A stretch of 64,000 nucleotides of DNA from Parabacteroides hominis (GTDB lineage: Bacteria; Bacteroidota; Bacteroidia; Bacteroidales; Tannerellaceae), in assembly GCF_014287585.1 (NCBI RefSeq), contig NZ_JACOOJ010000031.1:1-64000 (forward strand), read 5' to 3'. The notes under the pieces are model-generated. The model was not told where the DNA came from. It saw only the letters and a program-made list of their open reading frames with translations, and searched no databases. The position numbers and the translations under genes are program-made. This document shows, one piece after another, positions 43,732 through 52,115 of the stretch (positions are counted from its first letter, which is position 1; each line of letters begins with the position of its first letter).

Positions 43732-45411
43732 TTATTTTGCTACTTTTTCCAGTTTCTTCATGATAGAGAACATGAACAGGGCGGCGACAAGGCAACATAC
43801 GATCAGTACGCCCCATACCATCCATAACTGCATATTTCCCCAGATATTACCGATAACACCTACCAGCTTGTTGCCTAAGGCAGTGGCAACGAACCAGCCA
43901 CCCATCATCAAACCTTTGTATTTAGGAGGTGCAACCTTCGACACGAATGAAATACCCATCGGAGAAAGCAGCAATTCTGCAAATGTCAATACCAGATAAG
44001 TAGAGATCAACCAGTTCGGTGAAACAAGTTGGCTGCTTTCGATGCCGTTTGCTGCAACTTCGTCCGGTGTCGGCAATCCCATCGAACCGATTGCTAAGAT
44101 CGTGAAGCCGATGGCTGCGATCAACATTCCCAATCCGATCTTACGAGGGGCGGAAGGTTCTTTGCCTTTCTTTGCCAATGAGCCGAATATAACCAAAGAT
44201 ACCGGAGTCAATGCGACAACGAAGAACGGGTTGAACTGCTGGAAGATCTGCGGCAGGATTGTGATAGACGGGTCCAAAGTCGTATAGTTGATGCCAAGCA
44301 ATGCCAAAGCACCGATAAATACGGCTGTTGAGATTGTCTTTGCCTTGCTTGTTACAGACTGGAAGATCGAGAATCCGGAATAAACCATGACAATCAGCAA
44401 TGTCAGGTTGATGATGCTGAATCCTAAACGATCCAAGCCGGATACGGAGTTAGCCGTATAGTCGCGGGCAAAGAATGTCATTGTCAGACCGTTCTGATGG
44501 AAAGCCATCCAGAAGAAAATAACAACGGCGAATACCAGACACAAGGCGATGATACGCTGTTTGGTTTCTGCCGGAGACAGTTCTTCAACCTGTTGCTGAG
44601 TCGTAGAGGTTGCGGCAGCAGCTTGTGCCTGCTTGGTATTCACGTCTGCATGTTTGAATGTAGAACGGAAACCGTAATAAATGGCAATAGAGAGGATTAA
44701 AGATATACATGCGACACCGAAGCCATAATTATAGGCTTCCGATAATTTATCGATATAAGTTGTAGAGAAAGCTGCCAGGTCACCACTGAAGTTTTGTGCC
44801 ACTTTCAGTGATTCAAGCATTTCTGTCCCTTTTTCCGTAATTGTGCCGTTCAGGAACTGGTGAGCCAGTGAAGGTATTTGTCCTTCGTAAGTCAGGTTTG
44901 ACTTGGCCAGCATCCAGTTTGTCATTTCCGTAGCCATTGTCGGCGCGTATAATGCACCGATATTGATAGCCATGTAGAAAATACTGAAAGCAGAGTCACG
45001 TTTGTTTCTGTATTGAGGTGCATCGTAAAGGTTACCGACCATTACCTGCAGATTCCCTTTAAATAAACCTGTTCCTAAAGCAATCATGGTTAATGCCCCG
45101 AACATCATCCATTTAGCGGAATCATTACCTGCGGGAATCGACAACAGCAAGTATCCTAAAAACATGATAAAGATACCGCTTGTTACCATCTTTCCGTATC
45201 CGAACTTATCGGCAAGCCAACCACCTATCAGCGGAGTGAAATAGACTCCTGCCAGAAAGGTTGAGAAGATATCCGAGGTCTCGGATGCGGTAAAACCAAA
45301 TTTTGCTTGTAAAAATAGTGTAAAGATTGCGAGCATGGTATAATAACCGAAACGCTCGCCGGTATTCGCTAAGGCTAACGCGTATAAACCTTTAGGTTGT
45401 CCTTCAAACAT
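43732..45411 (-). CDS. POT family peptide MFS transporter
   Basis: Proton-coupled oligopeptide transporter in the inner membrane, 559 residues, about 14 helices. The start has NTGERFGYYTMLAIF (about residues 16-30), carrying the ExxERFxYY motif, then GGWLADKFGYGKMV and FYMAINIGALYAPTMATEM, both classical for di/tripeptide transporters. A linker of alanine, threonine and glutamine (about 258-273, QAQAAAATSTTQQQ) separates the two halves. It lies 21 bp after the DUF4831 gene and 21 bp before the small leader ORF, so it may share a transcript with the biotin genes, though nothing shows that it carries biotin or its precursors. Confidence 0.95.
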   Translation of the reverse strand: MFEGQPKGLYALALANTGERFGYYTMLAIFTLFLQAKFGFTASETSDIFSTFLAGVYFTPLIGGWLADKFGYGKMVTSGIFIMFLGYLLLSIPAGNDSAKWMMFGALTMIALGTGLFKGNLQVMVGNLYDAPQYRNKRDSAFSIFYMAINIGALYAPTMATEMTNWMLAKSNLTYEGQIPSLAHQFLNGTITEKGTEMLESLKVAQNFSGDLAAFSTTYIDKLSEAYNYGFGVACISLILSIAIYYGFRSTFKHADVNTKQAQAAAATSTTQQQVEELSPAETKQRIIALCLVFAVVIFFWMAFHQNGLTMTFFARDYTANSVSGLDRLGFSIINLTLLIVMVYSGFSIFQSVTSKAKTISTAVFIGALALLGINYTTLDPSITILPQIFQQFNPFFVVALTPVSLVIFGSLAKKGKEPSAPRKIGLGMLIAAIGFTILAIGSMGLPTPDEVAANGIESSQLVSPNWLISTYLVLTFAELLLSPMGISFVSKVAPPKYKGLMMGGWFVATALGNKLVGVIGNIWGNMQLWMVWGVLIVCCLVAALFMFSIMKKLEKVAK

Positions 45412-45432
45412 AGAATTAAAATTGTTAGATGA

Positions 45433-46500
45433 TTATTGAATGATTTGTTTTATTGCACCTGTTTCCGGGTAGAAATAAACTTTTACCGGAGCTTTTTTGT
45501 CTTCAAACATAACGGGGGCGAGTCCTTCCCGTGTACCGAACTGGGTAATTTGTGCTTCGCCTTTATAAAGTGTTTTTTTGTTCATGCTGATTTCGATGCT
45601 GGCTTTACCCGGTACATTATATATAATGCCCTTTAGTGATTTTTCTTTCTTTTCAGCCTCTTTCGGATCTAAAACAGGAGCGCGGTCGATGGCCTTTAAG
45701 TTCATATATACAGGTGCTCCGCCCAAATCATCGGCATCCACGATACCGAGCTGGGGCGAGAAGCGGAATAATACTTCTTTATCGAGGTTGTCGAAAGGTA
45801 CAATCGTCACTTCGTAGTCACTGACCTCCTTTGTTCGGATGCCTGTGAACAAGTTGGTTAACGCTTTTTCCTGCTCTTCCAATTGCTGGATGACCAGCTT
45901 CATCGCTTCGCCGTCGGGCGGGAGGTTATCGGCGTCTCCCGTAAGGATGTTCATACGGCTTTCGCGAATACGGTAAATTTGTTTGGCTGCCACTTCTGCC
46001 TGCTTGGCTGTAGATCCCGCCATAAGCAACTCTTCTGAAAAAACAGAAGCGTCGGTTACTTTTACCGGAGCCTGGTTTTTCTTTCTTGCTGCTTCCAGTA
46101 CGGATTCTTCGGGAGTGTATTCGGCGTTGATGGAACATAGCAGTCCGTCTTCTGTCAAATATGCGTATGGAGCGACTGTACCGGCTTTGAATTCAACGAT
46201 AAAAGTGTTGTCCGCATCGGGCACGCCTTTGTTGATCAAGCCGATCTTTCCTAATTCGTAATAGACCTTATCTTCTGTGATAGCGTCTTTTACACCTAAA
46301 TATTTTTCTGCGTATTTATAATAGGGACCTGCTTTGCAGGTTACTTTCGTGACTTCTGCATCTACAACCAGAGATGTTTTAGGAAGTGAATAAGTTATGC
46401 CGAAATTATTTGCCTTAACGGCATTTTTCTTTACAACTTTTGTCTGAGCCATAATGGGTAAACTAAGGAGCAGACTGGCTATAATGATTAAATTCTTCAT
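45433..46500 (-). CDS. DUF4831 family secreted protein
   Basis: 355 residues with a clean signal peptide (MKNLIIIASLLLSLPIMAQ, cleavage near residue 19). The body matches the Bacteroidetes DUF4831 layout: GITYSLPKTSLVVDAEVTKV, AGPYYKYAEKYLGVKDA, TEDGLLCSINAEY, then RESRMNILTGDADNLPPDG and a C-terminal beta domain (GIIYNVPGKASIEISMNKKT). No catalytic residues are known. It begins 38 bp downstream of a good promoter (46538-46568) and its stop is 21 bp from the POT start, so it is first in the operon. Confidence 0.9.
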   Translation of the reverse strand: MKNLIIIASLLLSLPIMAQTKVVKKNAVKANNFGITYSLPKTSLVVDAEVTKVTCKAGPYYKYAEKYLGVKDAITEDKVYYELGKIGLINKGVPDADNTFIVEFKAGTVAPYAYLTEDGLLCSINAEYTPEESVLEAARKKNQAPVKVTDASVFSEELLMAGSTAKQAEVAAKQIYRIRESRMNILTGDADNLPPDGEAMKLVIQQLEEQEKALTNLFTGIRTKEVSDYEVTIVPFDNLDKEVLFRFSPQLGIVDADDLGGAPVYMNLKAIDRAPVLDPKEAEKKEKSLKGIIYNVPGKASIEISMNKKTLYKGEAQITQFGTREGLAPVMFEDKKAPVKVYFYPETGAIKQIIQ

Positions 46501-46537
46501 ATTCTAATCTAAGTTTAATCTCTAATAAATGATTGCA

Positions 46538-46568
46538 CAAAACTATGAAATATTTTGTTAGTAACCAA
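46538..46568 (-). promoter_or_regulatory. Promoter of the DUF4831-POT(-bio) transcript
   Basis: On the minus strand TTG (46568-46566), 20 bp, then TAGTTTTG (46545-46538), which fits TAnnTTTG with ideal spacing. The start codon lies 38 bp downstream. Confidence 0.75.
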
Positions 46569-46720
46569 CCGGAAAAGCCTCTTTTCCTCTTTTAGATTAG
46601 AGAAGATGTAAAGAACGGTCCCAAGGCGGCGGAAAAGGAGATCGAGATATTTGGCCTGGTTAAATCACCGCCCGGGACTGTTCTTATACATTACATGTAA
46701 AGGGAATTACACGTAACTTG

Positions 46721-47083
46721 TTATTTTATGGCAAATTCACCAGTTAAATAGCCGAGTTCATGAGTGAATGACAATGTATAATCGCCATTTTCTGCATTCA
46801 GGATAACGGACTTGCTTTGCGGAGCAGATGCGGAAATGCATTCTTCGTAAACTACTTTTCCAGTTTTGTTGTCTGTAACTTTTACAGTCAGATCAGCAAG
46901 CGGATTCACAAAGTTAACTGTTAATACCTTTCCTTCGATGGAGGCTGTAGGAGGTGCGGGAACTACGGAACGTATGTCTTGTATACTCCATTCTCCTTTT
47001 GTAGGAATAGTATCACAAAATGCAAATTGTGTACAGAAGATACCACACACAATTAAAACCAAAGTTGAAATTAGATGCTTCAT
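46721..47083 (-). CDS. DUF3244 small secreted protein
   Basis: 120 residues: signal peptide (MKHLISTLVLIVCGIFCTQFAF, cleavage before CD or DT near 24) and one immunoglobulin-like beta domain with the DUF3244 pattern RSVVPAPPTASIEGKVLTVNF, PLADLTVKVTDNKTGKVVYE and a final GYLTGEFAI. Function unknown. It lies directly downstream of the TPR/HTH protein on the same strand, a pairing I believe recurs in Bacteroidetes, but it has its own promoter core at 47133. A weak inverted repeat (TTACATGTAA / TTACACGTAA, 46691-46716) follows the stop. Confidence 0.87.
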   Translation of the reverse strand: MKHLISTLVLIVCGIFCTQFAFCDTIPTKGEWSIQDIRSVVPAPPTASIEGKVLTVNFVNPLADLTVKVTDNKTGKVVYEECISASAPQSKSVILNAENGDYTLSFTHELGYLTGEFAIK

Positions 47084-47132
47084 AATATTAAATAAGATTT
47101 GTTTTACTAAAAGTCAAAATTGAGATTTTGGA

Positions 47133-47140
47133 CAAAGGTA
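47133..47140 (-). promoter_or_regulatory. -7 element (TACCTTTG) for the DUF3244 gene
   Basis: TACCTTTG on the minus strand, 49 bp upstream of the DUF3244 ATG. The -33 region 20 bp further up reads TATG, a weak match. Confidence 0.6.
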
Positions 47141-47201
47141 AATTTCTCGTCATTATGAAGCATATATTTTTGTTGACAAAAATGTGACAAGTTCTAACTT
47201 C

Positions 47202-48917
47202 TTATAAATCAGATATAAACTTATCGAATTTTTCTGTATTTTGAGGCTCTCCTGTGAATTTTCTATACAGCCTTCTACGGCATTGGGAGACACCTGAACT
47301 TGTTATATGCATAATAAAAGCGATTTTTTTTATAGATAGTTGCATTTTTACAAGATAGCATATGTGTATTTCTTCTATCGATATTTGTGGATAAAGCTTT
47401 ATGAGCCGATTTGTGAAATCTGGATATGTCGCATCAATCAGCTGGTGTAATTCTTCCCATTCACTGGAACTTAGTTGGATTTCATCTTCCCTATGAATCT
47501 TGATATATATGGATGAGTTGTGAAAATCTTTTTCTAATAAACGAATTGTTCCTTGCTTTTCAAAAATCTGCCTGTTTTCCATTTCAAGCATTAATTTTCT
47601 TGCTTCATATAGTTGTCTTTCAACTTCACTCATTTTTTTCTGTTTGGAATGGAGCATTTCTGTTAATTGTGAAATTTGTTTCTTATTATCTTCGATGTAT
47701 TGTTGGCTACGTTTGTATTGTTCTTTTTGTAAATCAACTAAACGTTTCTTTTTTTGTTGTTCTTTTTTGATAAAAAAGAAGCTAATCCCCAATATGATAG
47801 AAAATAAAATAATGATTTGATATATAAGAACCATCCTTTGGGTTGCTTTTTTTTCAAATTTATTCTTTTCTTTAGCTATATGTTGGTAATTGAACATGCT
47901 TTGAGTTAATCTTATATTTTCAAAATGGGAGTGACTTGTAATTGAGTCTCGTAGCTCTTCGTATTTTTTTGTATACTCAACGTATTTAAGAAGTTCTTGT
48001 TCTTTGAGTGCGATTTGGGCCAGACGTTGAAAACTTCCTGCTTTTGTGTATATATAAGAACTGTTGGAACTAAGGGTTAGATAATATTTAGCAGAATCAA
48101 TGTTATTTAAGGAGTAAAAAAGCTTGCCTTTAGATAAATTTATAGGATCTATAGTCTTGTCTATTGCGAATTTGAGTGCTTCATTTATATATTTATCAGC
48201 TTCTGCATAATTGCTTTTTTCAAAATAAGCATTACCGAGATCTATAAATATAGACGATATAATGTATGGAGTTGCAAACTTTGTTGCTTGTTTATAATAT
48301 ATTATTGCACTATCTAATTGATGAGTCTGAGAGAATATACGTGCAATATTTCTTAGAGCAAAAGCCGTTTTTACAGAATCTGGCTCTAACTCCAAATATG
48401 ACAAGACTTTTTTATACATAGGTAATGCCATATCATTGATATCCTGATATGCATATAAAGTACCTAAATTGTTGTAAATTTTAATCAGGAGAGTATAATC
48501 TTTTGAATCTTCGCCAATCTCCAAAGCCTTTAGATAATATTCTTGTGCCTGTAGAGCGTCTTGCAAATCTGAGTTTACACGTCCTAAGTAGTAGTAGGCT
48601 AACATGGAACGCTGTTTATCTTGGTTTTTCTCAAAATACGTCGCCGCGATTTTAATTAAAGAGTCCGAAGTATGTGTGATATAATTCAGGTCTTGAGCCT
48701 GGGTTAGGAGCAGGCAGTAAGTTGCATGATCCTTTTCGGACAGTTGGTTGACGTTTTCTATTTTATTCAGGATACTTAAGGCGCTGTCCGGTCGTTCTTC
48801 TATGATTTTCTCAGCTTCGAGTAGCATTGGGGCCTGTACCTGATTACTGCAAGCACCCATGAACAGGAATAAAACAATGGCTACAAGCGATGTGATATGT
48901 AGTAAAAGCTTTTTCAT
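47202..48917 (-). CDS. TPR lipoprotein/membrane regulator with C-terminal HTH
   Basis: 571 residues. N-terminal lipoprotein-like signal (GAC, Cys23), then several TPR repeats (about 65-340; YYYLGRVNSDLQDALQAQEY, YNNLGTLYAYQDINDMALPM), a membrane helix at about 366-388 (QRMVLIYQIIILFSIILGIS), a lysine/glutamine-rich coiled coil (about 390-460) and a C-terminal helix-turn-helix: ISIEEIHICYLVKMQLSIKK followed by IAFIMHITSSGVSQCRRRLY, a LuxR-like pattern. Such proteins are thought to sense from the envelope and bind DNA. The likely target is the downstream DUF3244 gene or itself. A proper RBS (AAAGGAG) precedes the ATG. Low G+C and codon use differ visibly from the biotin genes. Confidence 0.87.
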   Translation of the reverse strand: MKKLLLHITSLVAIVLFLFMGACSNQVQAPMLLEAEKIIEERPDSALSILNKIENVNQLSEKDHATYCLLLTQAQDLNYITHTSDSLIKIAATYFEKNQDKQRSMLAYYYLGRVNSDLQDALQAQEYYLKALEIGEDSKDYTLLIKIYNNLGTLYAYQDINDMALPMYKKVLSYLELEPDSVKTAFALRNIARIFSQTHQLDSAIIYYKQATKFATPYIISSIFIDLGNAYFEKSNYAEADKYINEALKFAIDKTIDPINLSKGKLFYSLNNIDSAKYYLTLSSNSSYIYTKAGSFQRLAQIALKEQELLKYVEYTKKYEELRDSITSHSHFENIRLTQSMFNYQHIAKEKNKFEKKATQRMVLIYQIIILFSIILGISFFFIKKEQQKKKRLVDLQKEQYKRSQQYIEDNKKQISQLTEMLHSKQKKMSEVERQLYEARKLMLEMENRQIFEKQGTIRLLEKDFHNSSIYIKIHREDEIQLSSSEWEELHQLIDATYPDFTNRLIKLYPQISIEEIHICYLVKMQLSIKKIAFIMHITSSGVSQCRRRLYRKFTGEPQNTEKFDKFISDL

Positions 48918-49087
48918 TTCTATCTCCTTTAATTATGGATTCGAATATACTTGTTTTCGGGGAAAAAACGATTTATTTGCAATAAAATGTTTTAATCATT
49001 TTATTTATTTGCTTCGATTTATAAGAAAAAGGCCTATTTTTTTGTAAATACAGTAGCAGATTAGTGGATCATACAACAAAGAAGGTA

Positions 49088-49160
49088 TGTCAAAATCCCG
49101 TTTTGTCATGGCGGACCTGATCTTTGAGTCCGCCATGACAGAATAGTGAATTTTGGCACA
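49088..49160. terminator. Long hairpin between nnrDE-like gene and TPR regulator
   Basis: Core TGTCATGGCGGAC / GTCCGCCATGACA (49104-49140) is a perfect 13-bp stem; the flanks TGTCAAAATC and GAATTTTGGCA pair as an outer stem. The outer arms (GGTATGTCAAAA...TTTTGGCACA) resemble the hairpin at 4351-4406, so this may be a repeat family member rather than only a terminator of the preceding minus-strand gene. Confidence 0.65.
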
Positions 49161-49193
49161 GCCCCTTTGTCGAGTTGAATAAATGGAGTGATT

Positions 49194-50705
49194 TTATTTT
49201 ATTTGCTTGAACGCTTTTCCCAGCATATCCGTGATATCACTGGCGATCATGCTCTCTTCGGAGCGGTAGACGGCAGCCAGATCACCGGCTGTACCATGAA
49301 GGAAAACACCTGCAACGGAAGCCGTTTCAGGTTCTAACCCTTGTGCGAGCAATGCCAGGATGATGCCAGTCAAAACATCGCCACTGCCGGCTGTAGCCAT
49401 ACCCGGATTTCCACAATTGTTGAAATAAACGTTTCCGGTAGCTGTACAGATTGCCGTATAAGCCCCTTTCAGGACGACACAAACCTGATGGTCGATAGCG
49501 AAAGCCTGAGCCTTTTTCAGCCGTTCGTATGAATTACTGCTTTCACCCGCTATCCGGTCGAATTCTTTGGGATGCGGTGTCAGGATGCTGCGCGGAGGGA
49601 TGCGTTTTAATAAATCTTTATTGGCTGCGACCAGATTCAACGCGTCGGCGTCGATCACAAGCGGTTTTTCCACTACTTGGAGTAGCTGTTCGAGTGCTTT
49701 GGCGGAATCCGGGTGTTTTCCCAAACCAGGCCCAATCGCGATAGAGGAGTAGGCTTTGATGCCGGAAACAGAGCTGAAATGATCTTGATGTTGGTCCAGG
49801 TCAACCATCGCTTCCGGAAAAGCGGTCTGCAAAATCTGCTCGCCCCGTCCGGGAATGTGGACGGTCAGCAAGCCGGCCCCACTTCTAAGGCAGGCTTTAG
49901 CGGACAGGAGAGCAGCTCCCATCTTTCCGTGGCTTCCGGCTATCAGAAGCGCATGCCCGAATGTCCCTTTATGGGCAAAACGGTTACGGGGTTGGAAGAC
50001 AGCGGCAATATCCTCTTCCGTCACCAATGTGAATTGTGTCGGAGTGCTGGCTATGATTTCCGGGTGTAACAGAATATCCAGCACTTTCCATTCACCGATA
50101 AATTCTGCATTTTCAGGAAGCAGGAACGCCAATTTCGGGAAACCGAATGTCAGTGTCAGATCGGCATGAATAATAGAGTCCGGATCGTTCTTGCGGTTAT
50201 CTTCTCCGAACAGGCCGGAAGGAATGTCGATCGCAACGACGGTCGCATCCGATTGGTTGATATATCTCACCATTGCGGCGAAACCGCCGGTTAAGGGGCG
50301 GTTCAGGCCGGAACCGAACAAGCCGTCTATCACGACATCCCGCTCTTCCAGTTCGGGCGGGACAAAATCGTTCACGACTTCCGTGAATTCGATCTTTTCC
50401 ATATGGAGCAACCGTTGTTTGTTCAGCTCGCAATCCTCGGAAAGACGCATGGTCGGATTGAACAGATAAGTTTCCACCCGGTAACCGGCATCCGTCAGCA
50501 TACGGGCGATTGCCAGTGCATCGGCTCCGTTGTTCCCTTGTCCGGCAAATACGATAATACGGGTTTGTTTGGAATAGCGGCGGCAAAATTCACTTGTAAA
50601 TACGGTTGCCGCGCGTTCTACCAAATCGATAGAGCTGATCGGTTCGTTTTGAATGGTATATTTATCGAGCTCTCTGACTTTATCTGTTGAGAATATCTTT
50701 ATCAT
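49194..50705 (-). CDS. nnr: Bifunctional NAD(P)HX epimerase/dehydratase
   Basis: Repairs hydrated NAD(P)H. The N-terminal YjeF_N domain (about 1-215) epimerises R- and S-NAD(P)HX (FAGQGNNGADALAIARML, VIDGLFGSGLNRPL, VVAIDIPSGLFGED). The C-terminal ribokinase-like domain (about 230-503) is the ADP-dependent dehydratase (ALLIAGSHGKMGAALLSAKA, IAIGPGLGKH, VIDADALNL, LTPHPKEFDRI, GSGDVLTGIILALLAQG). 503 residues, intact. It has a promoter core at 50738 and follows the sensor kinase gene by 75 bp on the same strand. Confidence 0.95.
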   Translation of the reverse strand: MIKIFSTDKVRELDKYTIQNEPISSIDLVERAATVFTSEFCRRYSKQTRIIVFAGQGNNGADALAIARMLTDAGYRVETYLFNPTMRLSEDCELNKQRLLHMEKIEFTEVVNDFVPPELEERDVVIDGLFGSGLNRPLTGGFAAMVRYINQSDATVVAIDIPSGLFGEDNRKNDPDSIIHADLTLTFGFPKLAFLLPENAEFIGEWKVLDILLHPEIIASTPTQFTLVTEEDIAAVFQPRNRFAHKGTFGHALLIAGSHGKMGAALLSAKACLRSGAGLLTVHIPGRGEQILQTAFPEAMVDLDQHQDHFSSVSGIKAYSSIAIGPGLGKHPDSAKALEQLLQVVEKPLVIDADALNLVAANKDLLKRIPPRSILTPHPKEFDRIAGESSNSYERLKKAQAFAIDHQVCVVLKGAYTAICTATGNVYFNNCGNPGMATAGSGDVLTGIILALLAQGLEPETASVAGVFLHGTAGDLAAVYRSEESMIASDITDMLGKAFKQIK

Positions 50706-50737
50706 ATCTATCTGTTGTCTTTGTTTCTTTGTGCATA

Positions 50738-50745
50738 CAAATGTA
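50738..50745 (-). promoter_or_regulatory. -7 element (TACATTTG) for the NAD(P)HX repair gene
   Basis: TACATTTG on the minus strand 32 bp upstream of the ATG matches TAnnTTTG. No TTG at the expected upstream distance. Confidence 0.55.
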
Positions 50746-50780
50746 GGAATATTACTTTTCTCTTGAAAGAAAAGTTTTGC

Positions 50781-52115
50781 TTACTTTTGAATCGAGCCGA
50801 AAGTAACGAAGAACCGGCTGCCTTGTCCGTCCTCGGATAAAACGGACAAATCTCCTTTGTGCATGTGCATGATCTGCCTGGAAATACTCAGTCCGATGCC
50901 GGAGCCGGAAGGTTTGGTCGTGAAGAATGGGATAAAGATACGTTCCTGAACTTCAAGCGGTATGCCTGTCCCGTTGTCGCTCACCCGGATAAAGGTTTTG
51001 CCCTCTTCGTTGATGCCGGCAGACAATTCGATCTGTGGTTCCGGGCAATGGCGCGTTGCATCCAAAGCATTCTTGATCAGATTGATCAGCACTTGCTCGA
51101 TCAGCCCTTTGTCGGCAATAACCTGTAGGTGTGCTGTCGCGGGAACGATTTTAATCTTGTCTTCCTGGTCTTTGAACAGGAGGCTGATGTCGTTCAGGAA
51201 ATTGTTGACCGGTATAATCTCCGGAACAGGCATCGGGATGCCCGTTACTTTCCGGTAACTTTCGACGAAGCGCACCAAGCCGCTGCTTCTGCGGAAAATC
51301 GTTTCGACAGCCTGGTTGATCTCTTCCCGGTCTTCCGCATCGGCTCCCGGTTCATCCATGCATTTGCTCCGGAGCAGTTCGGACAGGGAAACGATCGGCG
51401 TCATGGAGTTCATGATCTCGTGCGTCAGAACCCGGATCAACTTCTGCCAGGCTTCCGTCTCTTTGTTTTCCAGGACGGAGCGGATGTTTTTCATGCTGAC
51501 GACCGTAAGCGGCTTGCCCAGGACGACAAAAGATATGGCTGAAAGGATCAACTGCGAATATTCATCTTTCCGCCGGACTTGCAGGATGGACAATTCGCCG
51601 GGATGCAAAGTGCGCAGGCGGGCGGGAAGTTCCGGGTAATAGGCGGCCAGGTCGTCGATCGTTTCGGCAAAGTTCAGCCCCGTTTGTATCTTGAAAGCCT
51701 GGTTCATCCATTCCACCTGTCCGGTGTCGGAGTAGACAAACACGGAAAGGTCGATATGGTTTGCCAAAGCCTGGAAATATTGCAACTGGCTTTCCTTCTC
51801 CTGCAAATGTTTCTTGTAATGTTGCAAAGCCTCTTCCATAACCTTCACCATGTCTTGCGGAATCTTGTCGTTCTGTTCCTGCAAAGGAGTTCCGGAGGCG
51901 AGGAAATCGGAATAGCGCATCGACCAGATAAACTGCTTGAACAACCGGTCGCTGCGCTCCATCAGGCGGAACAGGTAATAGCCCTCGATCAGTATCAAGG
52001 CAGACGTGACGATGGCGGAGATGTAAAACCGGAAAGCGACAAGTAGCCCGAACGCCACGCTGGTCGCCAAGAGGAGAAAGATCAATCCGGCCGCTTTTTT
52101 CGTATAACGTTTCAT
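50781..52115 (-). CDS. NtrB-like sensor histidine kinase
   Basis: 444 residues: two adjacent membrane helices at the N-terminus (about 10-29 and 31-50), a PAS-like region (about 115-215; ANHIDLSVFVYSDTGQVEWM), then the kinase. His is in LTHEIMNSMTPIVSLSELL (about residue 240), the ATPase domain has NLIKNALDAT, SDNGTGIP and FFTTKPSGSGIGLSISRQIM. The HEIMN form of the H-box is that of NtrB/NtrY-type kinases, which fits the sigma-54 activator gene upstream, with which it overlaps by 4 bp. The periplasmic part is almost absent, so the signal is probably cytoplasmic or within the membrane. Confidence 0.92.
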   Translation of the reverse strand: MKRYTKKAAGLIFLLLATSVAFGLLVAFRFYISAIVTSALILIEGYYLFRLMERSDRLFKQFIWSMRYSDFLASGTPLQEQNDKIPQDMVKVMEEALQHYKKHLQEKESQLQYFQALANHIDLSVFVYSDTGQVEWMNQAFKIQTGLNFAETIDDLAAYYPELPARLRTLHPGELSILQVRRKDEYSQLILSAISFVVLGKPLTVVSMKNIRSVLENKETEAWQKLIRVLTHEIMNSMTPIVSLSELLRSKCMDEPGADAEDREEINQAVETIFRRSSGLVRFVESYRKVTGIPMPVPEIIPVNNFLNDISLLFKDQEDKIKIVPATAHLQVIADKGLIEQVLINLIKNALDATRHCPEPQIELSAGINEEGKTFIRVSDNGTGIPLEVQERIFIPFFTTKPSGSGIGLSISRQIMHMHKGDLSVLSEDGQGSRFFVTFGSIQK

